64,000 nt of DNA from Typhlomys cinereus (lineage: Eukaryota > Chordata > Mammalia > Rodentia > Platacanthomyidae), in assembly GCA_023101885.1 (NCBI GenBank), contig JALPQD010000413.1:593650-657649 (forward strand), given 5' to 3'. The position numbers were made by a program, and so were the translations under genes. The notes under the pieces are model-generated. The model made no database searches and was not told the DNA's origin. It was given only the letters and a program-made list of their open reading frames with translations. Below are positions 22,586 through 32,330 of this stretch, piece by piece. Each line of letters begins with the position of its first letter. Positions within the stretch are counted from its first letter, which is position 1.

Positions 22586-23305
22586 TGATGCAGGAAACAA
22601 TCATCCCAATGTCGCAGGGTTCTTGTGTTCCGGAGTCGAAGATTGAAACCAGAACACGTGTAGAAGATTAGGGTAGAGTTTATTCGAGGAGAGAAAGGTT
22701 GGAACTCATGGACTCCAGACGTGGAGTACCAAGAGGGGCTAGAATGCCCTGAAAAACTCGTGGAGCTAGAAACGTAATACCATGAAGGAATAGGGTGCCG
22801 GAGAACTCATGGACCCTTGGCATAGAACCCATGAGGAGCTAGGGCACCTCCATGAGAAGCAGGCAAGAAATAGAACTCATGGCACTAATGCCATGAAGGG
22901 CTGGGGTGCCAGAGAACTCATGAGAAGTGGGCAGCTGGAAAAGAACTCATAGCACCTTGAGTATCATGAGGGGCTAGGGCGCCAAAGTTGGCTGCCAGGG
23001 CCAGACATATTTATACACCTAAGACAAGCCCAGGAAACTGGTTTTTTCTCATTGGTTAACTGCCATTGGGGCCCAAACCATTACTCTTGGGCACATGTGG
23101 GCTAGAGATCAAGTTGTTTGATAAGAAGAGCTCATCTCCATAATCACTTCATGGGGAAGTTGGCCATCTTATCTCTGGGAGGATTGGAGTCAGTTCCTCA
23201 GCAGGAGTGTTCCCTCAGGGTGATTTCAGCAGTGCGGGATGACTTTCAGGAATTCCAAAGACCTTGAGAGACCCATCCCAGCATGACTGCTCTAATCCTG
23301 CCTCA
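22586..23305 (-). mobile_element. Endogenous retrovirus LTR, copy 1
   Basis: In minus orientation it starts TGAGGCAGG and ends CCTGCATCA, a near-perfect 9-bp terminal inverted repeat. TATA box at 23008-23015 and AATAAA at 22684-22679 fit U3-R-U5. Between them are imperfect repeats of the block 'gaactcatgg...catgaggggctagg'. A second copy is at 30022. No gag, pol or env remains beside it. Confidence 0.85.
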
Positions 23306-23400
23306 CTGTGGATATATGAATATGGTGTGGTCAGTTCTTCCGCCCCTGGTATTGATATGGACTCTCCTGTCAAGCTGGATTAGGAGAAAGAATGTTCCCT
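23306..23400 (+). mobile_element. Scrap of LTR-like 'gtgtcaacttgac' family
   Basis: 'tatgaatatggtgtggtcag...ttgatatggactctcctgtc' is the 3' part of that family in sense orientation, directly beyond the retroviral LTR. It suggests the retrovirus inserted next to or into an older element. Confidence 0.5.
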
Positions 23401-23479
23401 TGTAAAATGTTTGGTCATGAATTAATTGGTAATATGCAGCATAACTATAATACTTTTCACGCAAAAGATGTGAGATAAT

Positions 23480-23669
23480 GGGCTAGAGAGATGGTTCAGG
23501 GGTTAAACCTCTGCCTTGCAAACATAAGATCCTGAGTTTGGATCCTGGATCCCATGTAAAAATGCCAGGCACAAATGGCAGCAGCCTGCACTTTCCTTTC
23601 GAGTCTGGAAGGCGGAGCCAAGGAAGTCCCACTGGATGTCACATTGGACCCTCCACAGGCACATACAGT

Positions 23670-23729
<60 letters not shown>

Positions 23730-23762
23730 ACACACACACACACACACACATACACACAAGAC
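23480..23762 (+). repeat. B2-superfamily SINE with (CT)n(CA)n tail
   Basis: 'ggctagagagatggttcagg' head, 'gatcctgagtttggatcctg' B box region, 'aaatggcagcagcctgcact' body, 'gaccctccacaggcacatac' then (CT)n(CA)n. Nearly full length. Confidence 0.85.
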
Positions 23763-24010
23763 CTGAGTTCAGATCTCATGTGAAAAAATGCCAGGTGGCT
23801 ATGGTAGCCTGCCTATAATTCTAGAACTGGAAAGTAGAACCAGAGTAAACTGGATAACCAAACTAGCCCTAAATGTCACATTCTGGATTTAATTAGAGAA
23901 CTTGGCTCACAATGATAAGGTGGAAGAGTGATAAAGGGTGATTTCTGTTATCGCCCTTGGGTCTCCACAAACATGCACATTCAAGTGTACTTGTGTACAT
24001 AGCACAAACC
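23763..24010 (+). repeat. Second, diverged SINE copy in tandem
   Basis: 'cctgagttcagatctcatgtg', 'aaaatgccaggtggctatgg' and 'atcgcccttgggtctccaca' follow the same order but are more diverged; the head is missing. It may be an older copy whose tail hosted the neighbour. Confidence 0.55.
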
Positions 24011-24194
24011 TACCTCACAAAATCAGAAGCCCCAAATCCAGGGGTCTCCAGACCTGAGCCCTCTATGCCTGATAGAGAGAATCTGTTTCGTGCCATTTCT
24101 TAGCTCTGGTGGTTCTCTTCCAATCTGATGTTCTTTAACTGCAGAGAAGCCATTTCAATCTGTGTGCTCATTGTCCCCTCTTGCAGTTTGTCTG

Positions 24195-24600
24195 CATGTT
24201 CCCAATAAGTTCATGATTAAAGAGCTTAGGGGAACAAGAGGTTTTATTTTAGCTTACAATTGTCCAGTTACAGTTCTTACAGCTCAGCAAGAGAGCTCAT
24301 ACCAACACCAGAAGCCAGGGGAACTGGCCACACAATAGTCACAGGATTGCTGAGAAAGGGACAAACTTCACTTGCCAGATTGCAGGTCTGTCCAAGTACA
24401 ATGAGGAATTTCAACTTACTGAACCAGCTTCCCCCATCTTGTCCACCTGCCAAGGGATAGTCCCACCCGCCATGGACTGGGTCCTCCCATATCACTTAGA
24501 CAATCTCCTGAGGGTTGCTTAGGGCTTACCTGACATCTTCACAGATGTGTCCACAGCTTGGCCTGTAATTGTCAGGTTGACACTTGTATCTATTGTAATC
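24195..24600 (-). mobile_element. LTR-like repeat, 'gtgtcaacttgac' family, antisense
   Basis: 'aagaggttttattttagctt', 'cttagacaatctcctgaggg', 'cccacccgccatggactggg', 'gtcaggttgacacttgtatc' in reverse family order. Confidence 0.65.
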
Positions 24601-24654
24601 CCTGACATTCTCCTATATATTCATCTATATAAGAGACATCTTTGTGTCATGTGA

Positions 24655-24955
24655 CATGTGACATGTGTGATTGATGACATGTTGGTGTACATGTGTTCTA
24701 GTGCACACACGTCATAGTGCACATGTTGGAGACCAGAGGACAACCCTCAGTTATCACCCTTTACCTTTCGACCGTGTTAGAGACCGGGTCTCTTCACTGA
24801 TGCTGCGATGGCCAGACTGGCTATCCCTGGAGCTTCTGGAGATCCTTGGGTTTGTCTCAGTCATGCCATTGAGTCCAGTTATTATGTGGATCCACACTTG
24901 GATCGTCATGCTTGCAAGTCAAGTGCTTTACCTGTTGAACCATCTCCCCAGCTTA
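24655..24955 (-). repeat. B4-like SINE, minus
   Basis: B1-like middle 'gagaccgggtctcttcactg...gatggccagactggc' and tRNA-like head 'caagtgctttacctgttgaa...ccatctccccagctt'. Confidence 0.65.
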
Positions 24956-25029
24956 GGAGTGACGTCTTATGTAGGGTAGTGGGTCATCATAACACAACGT
25001 GTGATCTCATCTTGATCGAATCTGCAGAG

Positions 25030-25150
25030 ATTTCTTAATTTTAACTTTTTTACTATATGGGTTACATAGGACTATTTTCATGCAGTTATGCATAATATAC
25101 TTGAGTATATTCTCCCCCATACCACTCTACCCTCCTACTTCCTGTTGGTC
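25030..25150. mobile_element. L1 3'UTR-like scrap
   Basis: 'cttgagtatattctccccca...ctaccctcctacttcctg' resembles rodent L1 3'UTR text. Short and uncertain. Confidence 0.35.
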
Positions 25151-25154
25151 CTCT

Positions 25155-25545
25155 TTTGTTGCTGATATGTCATATTGCCAAACAACTTGGGGGAACGGGA
25201 AACTTTTTTCTTGCTTATAATTCTGGTTATGGTGTATAGTCCATCCAGCTTGGCAGGAGAGTTCATACCAACATTAGTTGCTGAGGGGACTGGCCACATA
25301 CCATGAGAATTGCTGAGAGAGGAGCAAACCTCTTCACTTACCTGATCACAAGTCTGCCAAGGAATGCCAACTACTGAATCATTGTATGTTACCTGCTCAG
25401 ATAATAGGCCCACTGGCTATGAGCTGAGTCTTCCTGAATCAATTAGATAATTTTCCCCAGCCTTGTTCAGGGCTTGTCTTAACTACTATTGCCTTAACTG
25501 CTGCTTCAATTGGCAAGTTGGCACCTCTATCTAACTGGTACACTT
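25155..25545 (-). mobile_element. LTR-like repeat, 'gtgtcaacttgac' family, antisense
   Basis: 'gggaacgggaaacttttttc', 'agtccatccagcttggcagg', 'aattagataattttccccag', 'ggcaagttggcacctctatc'. Same arrangement as at 24195, 0.95 kb away. Confidence 0.6.
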
Positions 25546-25790
25546 TTGTTTCCCAGTTTTACCTTTAGATACTACTTCTAAATAAAGTCAAATACAGGTA
25601 CTAGGGGCTGAGACTTCAATATAGCTTACTGAGGGCATAGGTCAACCCCTGATGACATCGTGTGTAAGTTCCTTTGCCTATTACCTTGGCCTGATTTTAA
25701 GCCTGAAAGTAAGTATTTTGATGCTCCCAAAAGATAAAAGCAGCTAACTGCCTGCCTTAGAATGTGGTCTTCCTTCCTTAAAGAAAAATA

Positions 25791-26186
25791 GTGCAGATGA
25801 ACACAGAGACAAATAAAGACAAAACACCATCTACCATTTACTGCACAGTACATGAAGGAGACAAAGAGAAAAGTAGCTGCAAGCTAATGGTCCAGCTGAA
25901 GCAAGAGAACTTGACATGGTGGGAGGAGAGGGAGTTGCTTAGAGAAAAACATGCCATCCTTGCTCCGGGAACAGAAAGAGAGATGTGTCTGCTCAGTAAG
26001 CAGACCCTCCTGTGCCCAGTGCGTCTGCTCAGTAAGCAGACCCTCCTGTGCCCAGTGCGTCTGCTCAGTAAGCAGACCCTCCTGTGCCCAGTGCACAGGA
26101 ATCTGTTGCCTGTCAAGGAAATGGAGCAGAAGTGCCCAAAAGAGACAGTCAGAACCAATGCACTCTGGCGGGCAAAGTCTCTTTAG
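25791..26186 (+). pseudogene. Short ORF with an ITSM-like motif, possible exon relic
   Basis: A 131-codon frame whose start reads NKDKTPSTIYCTVHEG. STIYCTV fits the TxYxx(V/I) switch motif of SLAM-family receptor tails, and an AG precedes the ATG. Downstream the frame crosses a 36-bp minisatellite and has no other receptor features. It may equally be chance. Confidence 0.15.
25987..26094. repeat. 36-bp minisatellite, three identical units, each with a hairpin
   Basis: Three units starting gtctgctcagtaagcagacc at 25987, 26023 and 26059 with no difference between them. Each contains the perfect 7-bp inverted repeat gtctgct/agcagac around cagta. 36 is a multiple of 3, so the unit stays in frame. 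Confidence 0.95.
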
Positions 26187-26710
26187 AAAAGAATTTAGAA
26201 ATTTCTCAAAAAATTAAACAAAATTTCCGTGTCTCAAGGCGGTCCACAGGAAACCTGTATGTGAAGGTTCAAAGCAGTATGTCTTCACTGCAGCTAGAAG
26301 GCGGGAAGACCCCAATGCGGTGAACTGACGAAGAAGCAAGCTGTAGCCCATCCACAAAACAGAGATGAACTGTCAGTATGTAGGCATGTGGCGCCGATTC
26401 ACGTGACAGTACGAGTCAGACTTGAAGACGCCATGCAAAGTGCATGAAGCCCGCACTCAGAGCGTGGGACCCCACGAGGATGAGCCAGTGAGATGCAGGT
26501 GAAGCCAGCGAGATGCAGAGCAGGCTAGTTACTGCCGGGGGCTGTGTCCCTGCAGAGTGGCTGCCAGGGCATGAGGTTTGGAGGAAGGTGAGCTCTGGAG
26601 TTTGGCAGTACTGAGGCTTCCCAGGCTGTGTGAATACATGAAGCCACGGTGTAGTGGGCCTAAGAAGGGAGAGCTCTATCATGCAGGAATTCTATCTCAG
26701 TTAAAACCAT
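26095..26710. other. Unassigned intergenic DNA
   Basis: Contains a short direct repeat 'gccagtgagatgcagg'/'gccagcgagatgcaga' near 26485-26520. No gene or common repeat recognised. Confidence 0.4.
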
Positions 26711-26713
26711 CTA

Positions 26714-26892
26714 GAGATGCTGGGTGTGGTGGCACATGCCTGCAATCCTAGCAAAGGAGACTCAGGCAAGAGAGTTGTGGGTTCAAGTCACTCTGGGGTG
26801 CAAAGTGAGTTCAAAACTGATCTGAGCTGTGTTGTGTGACCCTGTCTTAAAGGAAACAAAAACACTGGAGGAAAAAAAAAAAAAAAAAAGCC
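26714..26892 (+). repeat. B1-like SINE
   Basis: 'gctgggtgtggtggcacatg', 'cctgcaatcctagcaaagga', 'gtgtgaccctgtcttaaa', then a 19-A tail. 7SL-derived B1/Alu-like order. Confidence 0.85.
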
Positions 26893-27064
26893 CTAATAGG
26901 AAAACCAAAACCATTGAGGCAGCTAAAGTAATCCCAAACAAGGATGGTACTGACAGTATTGTGTTGCCGCCTCTCATTTCTGCCTGGATGCCCTTCACCA
27001 ACTGTGTGATGAAACCATTTTCCAGACACATGGCAGGAAAAAAAAAGTATTGAGTTACAATTTC

Positions 27065-27370
27065 TGCTTTTCTGTGTCCCTGTAATCCCAGCACTTGAGA
27101 GGCTAAGGCAGGAGGTTTGCTACTGGTTCCAGCCCAGGTGACACGTGGAGACTCGGCTTTGAAGAAGGAAGAAGGAGAGGAGGAGGAAGACGATGCTGCT
27201 CCAGCTGAGAGTAATGGTGTGTGCCGGAGTCTCTGTCCAGAGAGAGCCAGGAGGAGCACTGCAATTTGAGGCTCTATACGGTGAGCCTCAGACCAGCCAG
27301 GGCTCCTGAGCATGACCCCGTTTTGCAACTTCCCTTGCTAAGGACAAGGAAAAAAGAAAAAGAAAGGAAA
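27065..27370 (+). repeat. B1-like SINE, degenerate
   Basis: 'ccctgtaatcccagcacttg', 'gaggctaaggcaggaggttt' followed by GA-rich sequence and a second B1-like half 'gcaatttgaggc...gagcctcagacc'. Confidence 0.6.
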
Positions 27371-27529
27371 CAATTTTATAATGGATCAGAAACTTTAGTA
27401 ACATTCTATTCTGTACATGTCTACAGTCAAAAGTCTTAAATAATTAAATTTCTGCTCCAATAATCTAATCTCTAGGAATTTATTCCAAGCATATACAGTG
27501 ACACTCTATAAACCAGAAAAAAAAGTCGG

Positions 27530-27742
27530 GGCTAGTGAGATGGCTCAGCAGTAAGGGAACCTGCACACAAACATGGCAACCTGAGTTTGATCCCCAGAGG
27601 CCACAGAGTGGAAGAGAGAACTGACTTTCAAAAATTGTCCTCTGACCTCTACATGATTTATATGCATTCTCTCTTTCTCATTTGCTCTCACTCTTTCTTT
27701 TTCTTCTCTCTTTCCCAAGTAAATGTATTTGTAAATGCGTTT
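27530..27742 (+). repeat. B3-like SINE
   Basis: 'ggggctagtgagatggctca', 'cctgagtttgatccccagag', 'gagagaactgactttcaaaa', 'gtcctctgacctctacatga' and (CT)-rich tail. Confidence 0.8.
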
Positions 27743-27747
27743 TTTGG

Positions 27748-27998
27748 AGATGGCACAGCTGGTAAAGAGCTTGTCGTGCAAGCATGAGGACCTGAGCTTA
27801 ATCCCCAGCATGCAAATAAAAAGGCCTTGGAGAACACATCTGTGATCCCAGCACTGGGGAGGAAGAGACAAGAGGACTCCTAGGGCTCAGTTATAGCCAG
27901 AGAAGCAAACCATGAATCAATGAGATTGCCTCAAAAATAAGGTGGAAAGTGATTGAAGAAAACATGCAGCACTGACTTTGGGTCTACACGTGTGTAAC

Positions 27999-28087
<89 letters not shown>

Positions 28088-28092
28088 AGAAC
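27748..28092 (+). repeat. tRNA/B1 composite SINE with long (GA)n tail
   Basis: 'ggagatggcacagctggtaa', 'gacctgagcttaatccccag', 'tgtgatcccagcactgggga' then (GA)n at 28000-28091. The GA tract is polypurine mirror DNA able to form triplex. Confidence 0.75.
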
Positions 28093-28737
28093 AACTGCTC
28101 ATTTTCTGCATCAGCAGGATCAGGATCTGCCCTTGGGTGACTCCCAGACTGACCAATGGCTTAGAATCACATTTAATAAAGGAAGTTGCTGGAGATGAAA
28201 GTTCATTAGTGATACAATCATCATGTTCCTATGTCATTAAAGAAACACTCTAAGGAAATGTACTAAAAACTTGACCATGTTATCTTGAGGTAGAATACAG
28301 ATTTGCAGACTATAATTTTTCTTGTTTATGCTTTTATTCAATTGAAATGCATTAGTTTGTAGGTAGAAAGTTCAATGGTGATTTTTTTGGTAAAGAAAAA
28401 ATAAATGTCACTGGGTATACTTGTGAGGATTTCAATCCTACAAACTCCATATATGATGTCTGTACAAGTCTCTAGCATAACCCTACAGGAAAGGAATGGC
28501 TCTACACATACATGCACACACACTTAACATACATGTGCTCAGAAATTAACACACACACACAGACATACCTATGAATACACATCATGCATATACGTGTGCA
28601 CATATGAACACACAGAGACTTGAACATGCCCACTCAGATACACACATGCGCACATGAATGCACACAAGTACACAGAGATACACGTGCACACACACATTTG
28701 AATGAGCACATTTAGGTATTTTCTTACATATGATCAC
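28093..28737. other. Unassigned DNA with CA-rich section
   Basis: Diffuse CA/ACATGC-rich microsatellite at about 28510-28700; nothing else recognised. Confidence 0.5.
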
Positions 28738-29092
28738 TGTTGAGGTTTGCATGTTAAGTGCCCCATAGCCTCATGGGTTTGAACACCTGGCCCCAGCCAG
28801 AGGTTCTGTTTGAGAAGGTTGAGGAACCGTTAGGAGATGGAACCTTGCTGGAAGAAGTACATCATTGGGGAGGGCCTTGAGTTCTGATAGCCCCACCTCA
28901 CTTCCAGATCCCTTCCCTCTTCTGCCTCCTGACTGGCAATGCAGTGCAAAGAACTGACCCTACTGCCAGCCTCATGCTCCTACCACCAAGCCTTAGCTAC
29001 CATAATGGATTCTATCCCTCTGGAACTGTGGGTCAAAATAAACCCTCTCTCCTGCAAATTGCTTTGACCAGAGTAACAGAAGAAACACTAAA
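28738..29092 (+). mobile_element. MaLR-type solo LTR
   Basis: 'tgttgaggtttgcatgttaa', 'agatggaaccttgctggaag', 'gggccttgagttctgatagc', 'tctggaactgtgggtcaaaataaac', 'gctttgaccagagtaac'. AATAAA is present. No clear target duplication. Confidence 0.75.
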
Positions 29093-29093
29093 A

Positions 29094-29345
29094 CTTGCAT
29101 ACATGTACACTCATATACTGTCTCATGTCCATACATGCAATCATATACATACACTTTCACATATACACACTCACATATACTGTCTCATGTCCATATGTAC
29201 AATCAAATACATACACTTGCACACATACGCACTCATATATACTGTCTCATGTCCATATGTACAATCAAATACATACACTTGCACACATACATACTCACAT
29301 ATACTGTCTCATGTCCCTACCTGCAATCATATACATACACTTGCA
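29094..29345. repeat. 62-bp minisatellite, four units
   Basis: actgtctcatgtcc begins at 29117, 29179, 29241 and 29303, exactly 62 bp apart. Units differ by a few substitutions (for example catatgtac against catacatgc). It starts directly at the end of the LTR at 28738-29092. Confidence 0.95.
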
Positions 29346-29403
29346 CAGGGCACCAATCTCACACTCACATATTCATCCAGACACATTTTCATACCACTCA
29401 CCG

Positions 29404-29770
29404 TCATGCACACTGAACTAGAACCCTCCTTAATGGAGGCAGGGTTTATCTGGGCTCACAGCTCCATTTAGATTCAGTATAGCATGGTGGGGAGAGTGGG
29501 CAGAGTACAGCACACAAAGGTGGAAAAGAGGAAGGGACCAGGGCATGTTATAGCTCCCAAGGACACACACCCTTCAACCTGCTTCCTTATGTGGCCCCAC
29601 CTACTGCCTTATACCACCTTCTCAAGGTCAACACACATTGACCCTATCCAGAGAGGAGGTCAAAGTCCTGGGGATCTAATCACTGGAGACACCCAAGACA
29701 CACCCAGAGGTGTGCTTGCTAATCTCCTGGGAGTTTCCTTATCTAATCAGGTTGGCAATGAAAATTGATC
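29404..29770 (-). mobile_element. Antisense LTR-like repeat, other subtype
   Basis: 'gaggcagggtttatctgggc...tcacagctcc' and 'ttaccaccttctcaaggtc'-like text are typical of antisense LTR ends with AATAAA in reverse (tttatc variant). Similar to 43785-44085. Confidence 0.4.
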
Positions 29771-30021
29771 ATTATGTGTGCCCCTGCACTTCCACAAACA
29801 CACATTCTCTCACTTCACCTGCTCAAATATTCATATCACATTTTCTTCCAGGACTCACAGTTTAACACGCGCACGCACACACACAACAAGTACATGCTCT
29901 CATGTTCACACTCTTTTGCACATACACAATCATAACTTCAAGCTTCACTCTAGCAGATGGGCTTCACTGTCGTCACAAGGCAGCCCCCTCCCCCCCATTC
30001 CAGGGAAATGGTCTTGACTGA

Positions 30022-30713
30022 CCCAATGTTGTAGGGTTCTTGTGTTCCGGAGTCGAAGATTGAAACCAGAACACGGTGTAGAGGATTAAGGTAGAGTTTA
30101 TTAGAGAAGAGAAAGGTTGGAACTCATTGACTGCAGATGTGGAGTACCATGAGGGGCTAGGACACCTCCATGAGAAGCAGAAATGAAACAGAGCTCATGG
30201 CACTAGAGTGCCATGAGGGGATAGGGAGCCCATGAGAACTCACAGTGCCTAGGCATGGAATTCATGAGAAGCAAGGAACAAGAAACAGACTCATGGCACT
30301 GGAGTGCCATGAGGGGCTATGGAGCCTCCAAGAGAAGTAGGCAGCTGGAAATGGACTCATGGCACTAGAGGGCCATGAGGGGCTAGAATGCCAAAGATGG
30401 TTGCCAGGGCTAGGTATATTTATACACCTAGACAAGCCCGGGAAACTGACTTTTTCCCATTGGTTAATTCCCATCAGGGCCCAACCCAGTGCTCTTGGGT
30501 TCATGTGGGCTAGAGGTCAAGTTGTTTGATATGGAGAGCTCATCTCCATAATCACTTCATGGGGAAGTTGGCCCTCTTATCTTTGGGAGGACTGGAGTCA
30601 GTTCCTCAGCAGGAGTGTTCCTTCAGGGTGATTTCAGCAGTGGGGGATGACTTTCAGGAATTCCAAAGACCTTGAGAGACCCATCCCAACATGGCTGCTC
30701 TAATCCTGCCTCA
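30022..30713 (-). mobile_element. Endogenous retrovirus LTR, copy 2
   Basis: Same family as 22586-23305. Minus-strand start TGAGGCAGG at 30713, TATA at 30424-30415, AATAAA at 30102-30097. The last bases of U5 (about 20 bp) are missing, so the primer-binding side has been lost. Internal blocks 'gaactcatgg...ccatgaggggctagg' are repeated four to five times. No target duplication seen. Confidence 0.85.
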
Positions 30714-31140
30714 TTCCCCACCAGGGCATTTCCCACTGAACCCACTTCAGGAGGGAGAGGCGCCTGTGTTTAACTCCTGACCCTTAGTACTTTATTCATT
30801 GCATCCAAGACTTAACCAGAGGCCACCCTTGGTGGGTTCCTCCTTCACTCCCCCAGGGAGGGAAGGGACAGGTCCACCCCATGGTCAAGGATGAGGGCCG
30901 GGGAGAGGGCCTATGTCATGCTTTCTACCAGTACTCTTCAAAGTGCTGACATCAGCAGGCGGAATGGCTTCCTGAGTGTCTTGCTCTTTAACAAGTGATG
31001 ATTTCAATTATCTGTGTCATCCCTATACCCTGTGGCCCAAGCCCTGGCTTCCTGGAAGTGACCGTTGAGAGTGGTCACTCCAGTCTGTCCCAGGGATCAA
31101 CCTGTGTGCTGCTCACGGGAAGCCGCTACGCTCAGGTGCG
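30714..31140. other. Unassigned intergenic DNA
   Basis: No gene or known repeat recognised; moderate GC. Confidence 0.4.
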
Positions 31141-31275
31141 GCTGTCAACAGAGTGATGATTGCACCATGTACCCTGATGAATTCGATTGACAGACGGGTT
31201 TTGAATATCTTATTTTGAATCAATTGTAATCTAGGTTAAACGCAATCTGTCAAATTCATCTGTAATGCGGGAGGC
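31140..31275. promoter_or_regulatory. Repeat-free block with long-spaced inverted repeat, possible conserved element
   Basis: Arms tgatgaattcgattgacaga (31175-31194) and tctgtcaaattcatc (31246-31260) are inverted copies apart from a 3-bp gap, about 50 bp apart. Both hold TGACAG, the core bound by MEIS/TGIF homeodomain proteins. It could be an old MITE hairpin or an enhancer. Confidence 0.3.
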
Positions 31276-31915
31276 ACGACAGGGATAGGAAACCGCAGGG
31301 CAGAAAAGGAAGGTTGTGTGGGTGGTTAGGGGCAAGGGAGTGGGGAAGACAGAGAAAGTGTCTGAGCCCAAACCCGGGCTCCAGAGCCTGGGCCAAGTCC
31401 TCTCTGCTCCTGGAAGGCAACAGAATTCATCGCTCCCTTCTAATGGTAACAAGAGCTGTGTGTCAAGAAGAAACAGTAGTTTAAAGTCAATTCAGTGGCA
31501 GCTTTTGTTTCCTTTGCTTTCCGACTTTCTGCTATCCTTGGGCCCAGCCACTTCTCGGAAGTTGGACCTTTTCCCTGGGAATCTAGCTGCAGATCTCAGT
31601 TTACTTGTTCTGCTGAAGCCTCTCATGACACTGTAACCCTCAAGACAGCACACCCTCCCCCCCAACACACCCATGCACCTCCCCAACCTGCTTCAATTTC
31701 CATCCACACGGACACAGTGGTAGGCACAGCTTCTCTGAACCGGAAGGAGATGTAACCACAGGTCTCTTCTGTGAAGGTCTACAAAATCCTAAATGCCAGG
31801 CACAGTTTTTATTTTATGTTTTTAAGGTCTGCTTTATTTTGTCATCCAATTTTCAGAAGAGCTCTTGATTATCCTAAAGGCTAAAAGGTTTTTAATTGAA
31901 AAAATAAAGAAAAAG
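31276..31915. other. Unassigned intergenic DNA
   Basis: Overlapping ORFs on both strands at 31231-31755 without family signatures. No familiar repeat. Confidence 0.4.
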
Positions 31916-31917
31916 AG

Positions 31918-32108
31918 GGTAAGGAGCCTGCTTGCAAACCTGGCAGTCCAAGTTTGATTCCTAGAAGCCCGAATGGAGAAAGTAGCCTCTAACTTCCACC
32001 TGTGCACTAATGGCATGCAGTCTCTCTCTCCGTCTTTCTCTCCCCTTCCCTCCTTCCTTTTCCCTCCCTGCCTCTTACCCTTCCTTAAATAGATGAAAAA
32101 ATAAAGAA
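31918..32108 (+). repeat. B3-like SINE
   Basis: 'ggagcctgcttgcaaacctgg', 'caagtttgattcctagaagc', 'gtagcctctaacttccacct', (CT)n and aaataaag. Confidence 0.65.
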
Positions 32109-32110
32109 CA

Positions 32111-32330
32111 GGGCTAGGGAAATAGCTCAGCAAAGGTATCACGTAAAAATGCCAGGGACATATGGCTGTGGGCCCGGAAGGAGAGCCTAGGAAACCCCAG
32201 AGCAAAGCAAAAAGGAGGCCAAGCAATCCAGCATGGTTCTCAATGTCATCTTTGGGCTCCACATGCACATGCACACGCATGCGTGCGCGCACACATACAC
32301 ATTCATAAACAAAGATAAAATAAAGATCAG
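32111..32330 (+). repeat. B2-superfamily SINE, internally deleted
   Basis: 'ggctagggaaatagctcagc' head is followed at once by 'cacgtaaaaatgccaggg', so the B-box region is missing. Body 'aaaccccagagcaaagcaaa' and CA/GC tail follow. Confidence 0.75.

Noticed and set aside
26783..27328. 181-codon minus-strand ORF
   Set aside because: It runs antisense through two B1-like SINEs and their A tails; the Ser- and Phe-runs are poly-A/GA translations.
28944..29471. A 175-codon plus-strand ORF with two overlapping ORFs
   Set aside because: It reads through a MaLR LTR end and a 62-bp minisatellite; all three frames are open for the same trivial reason.
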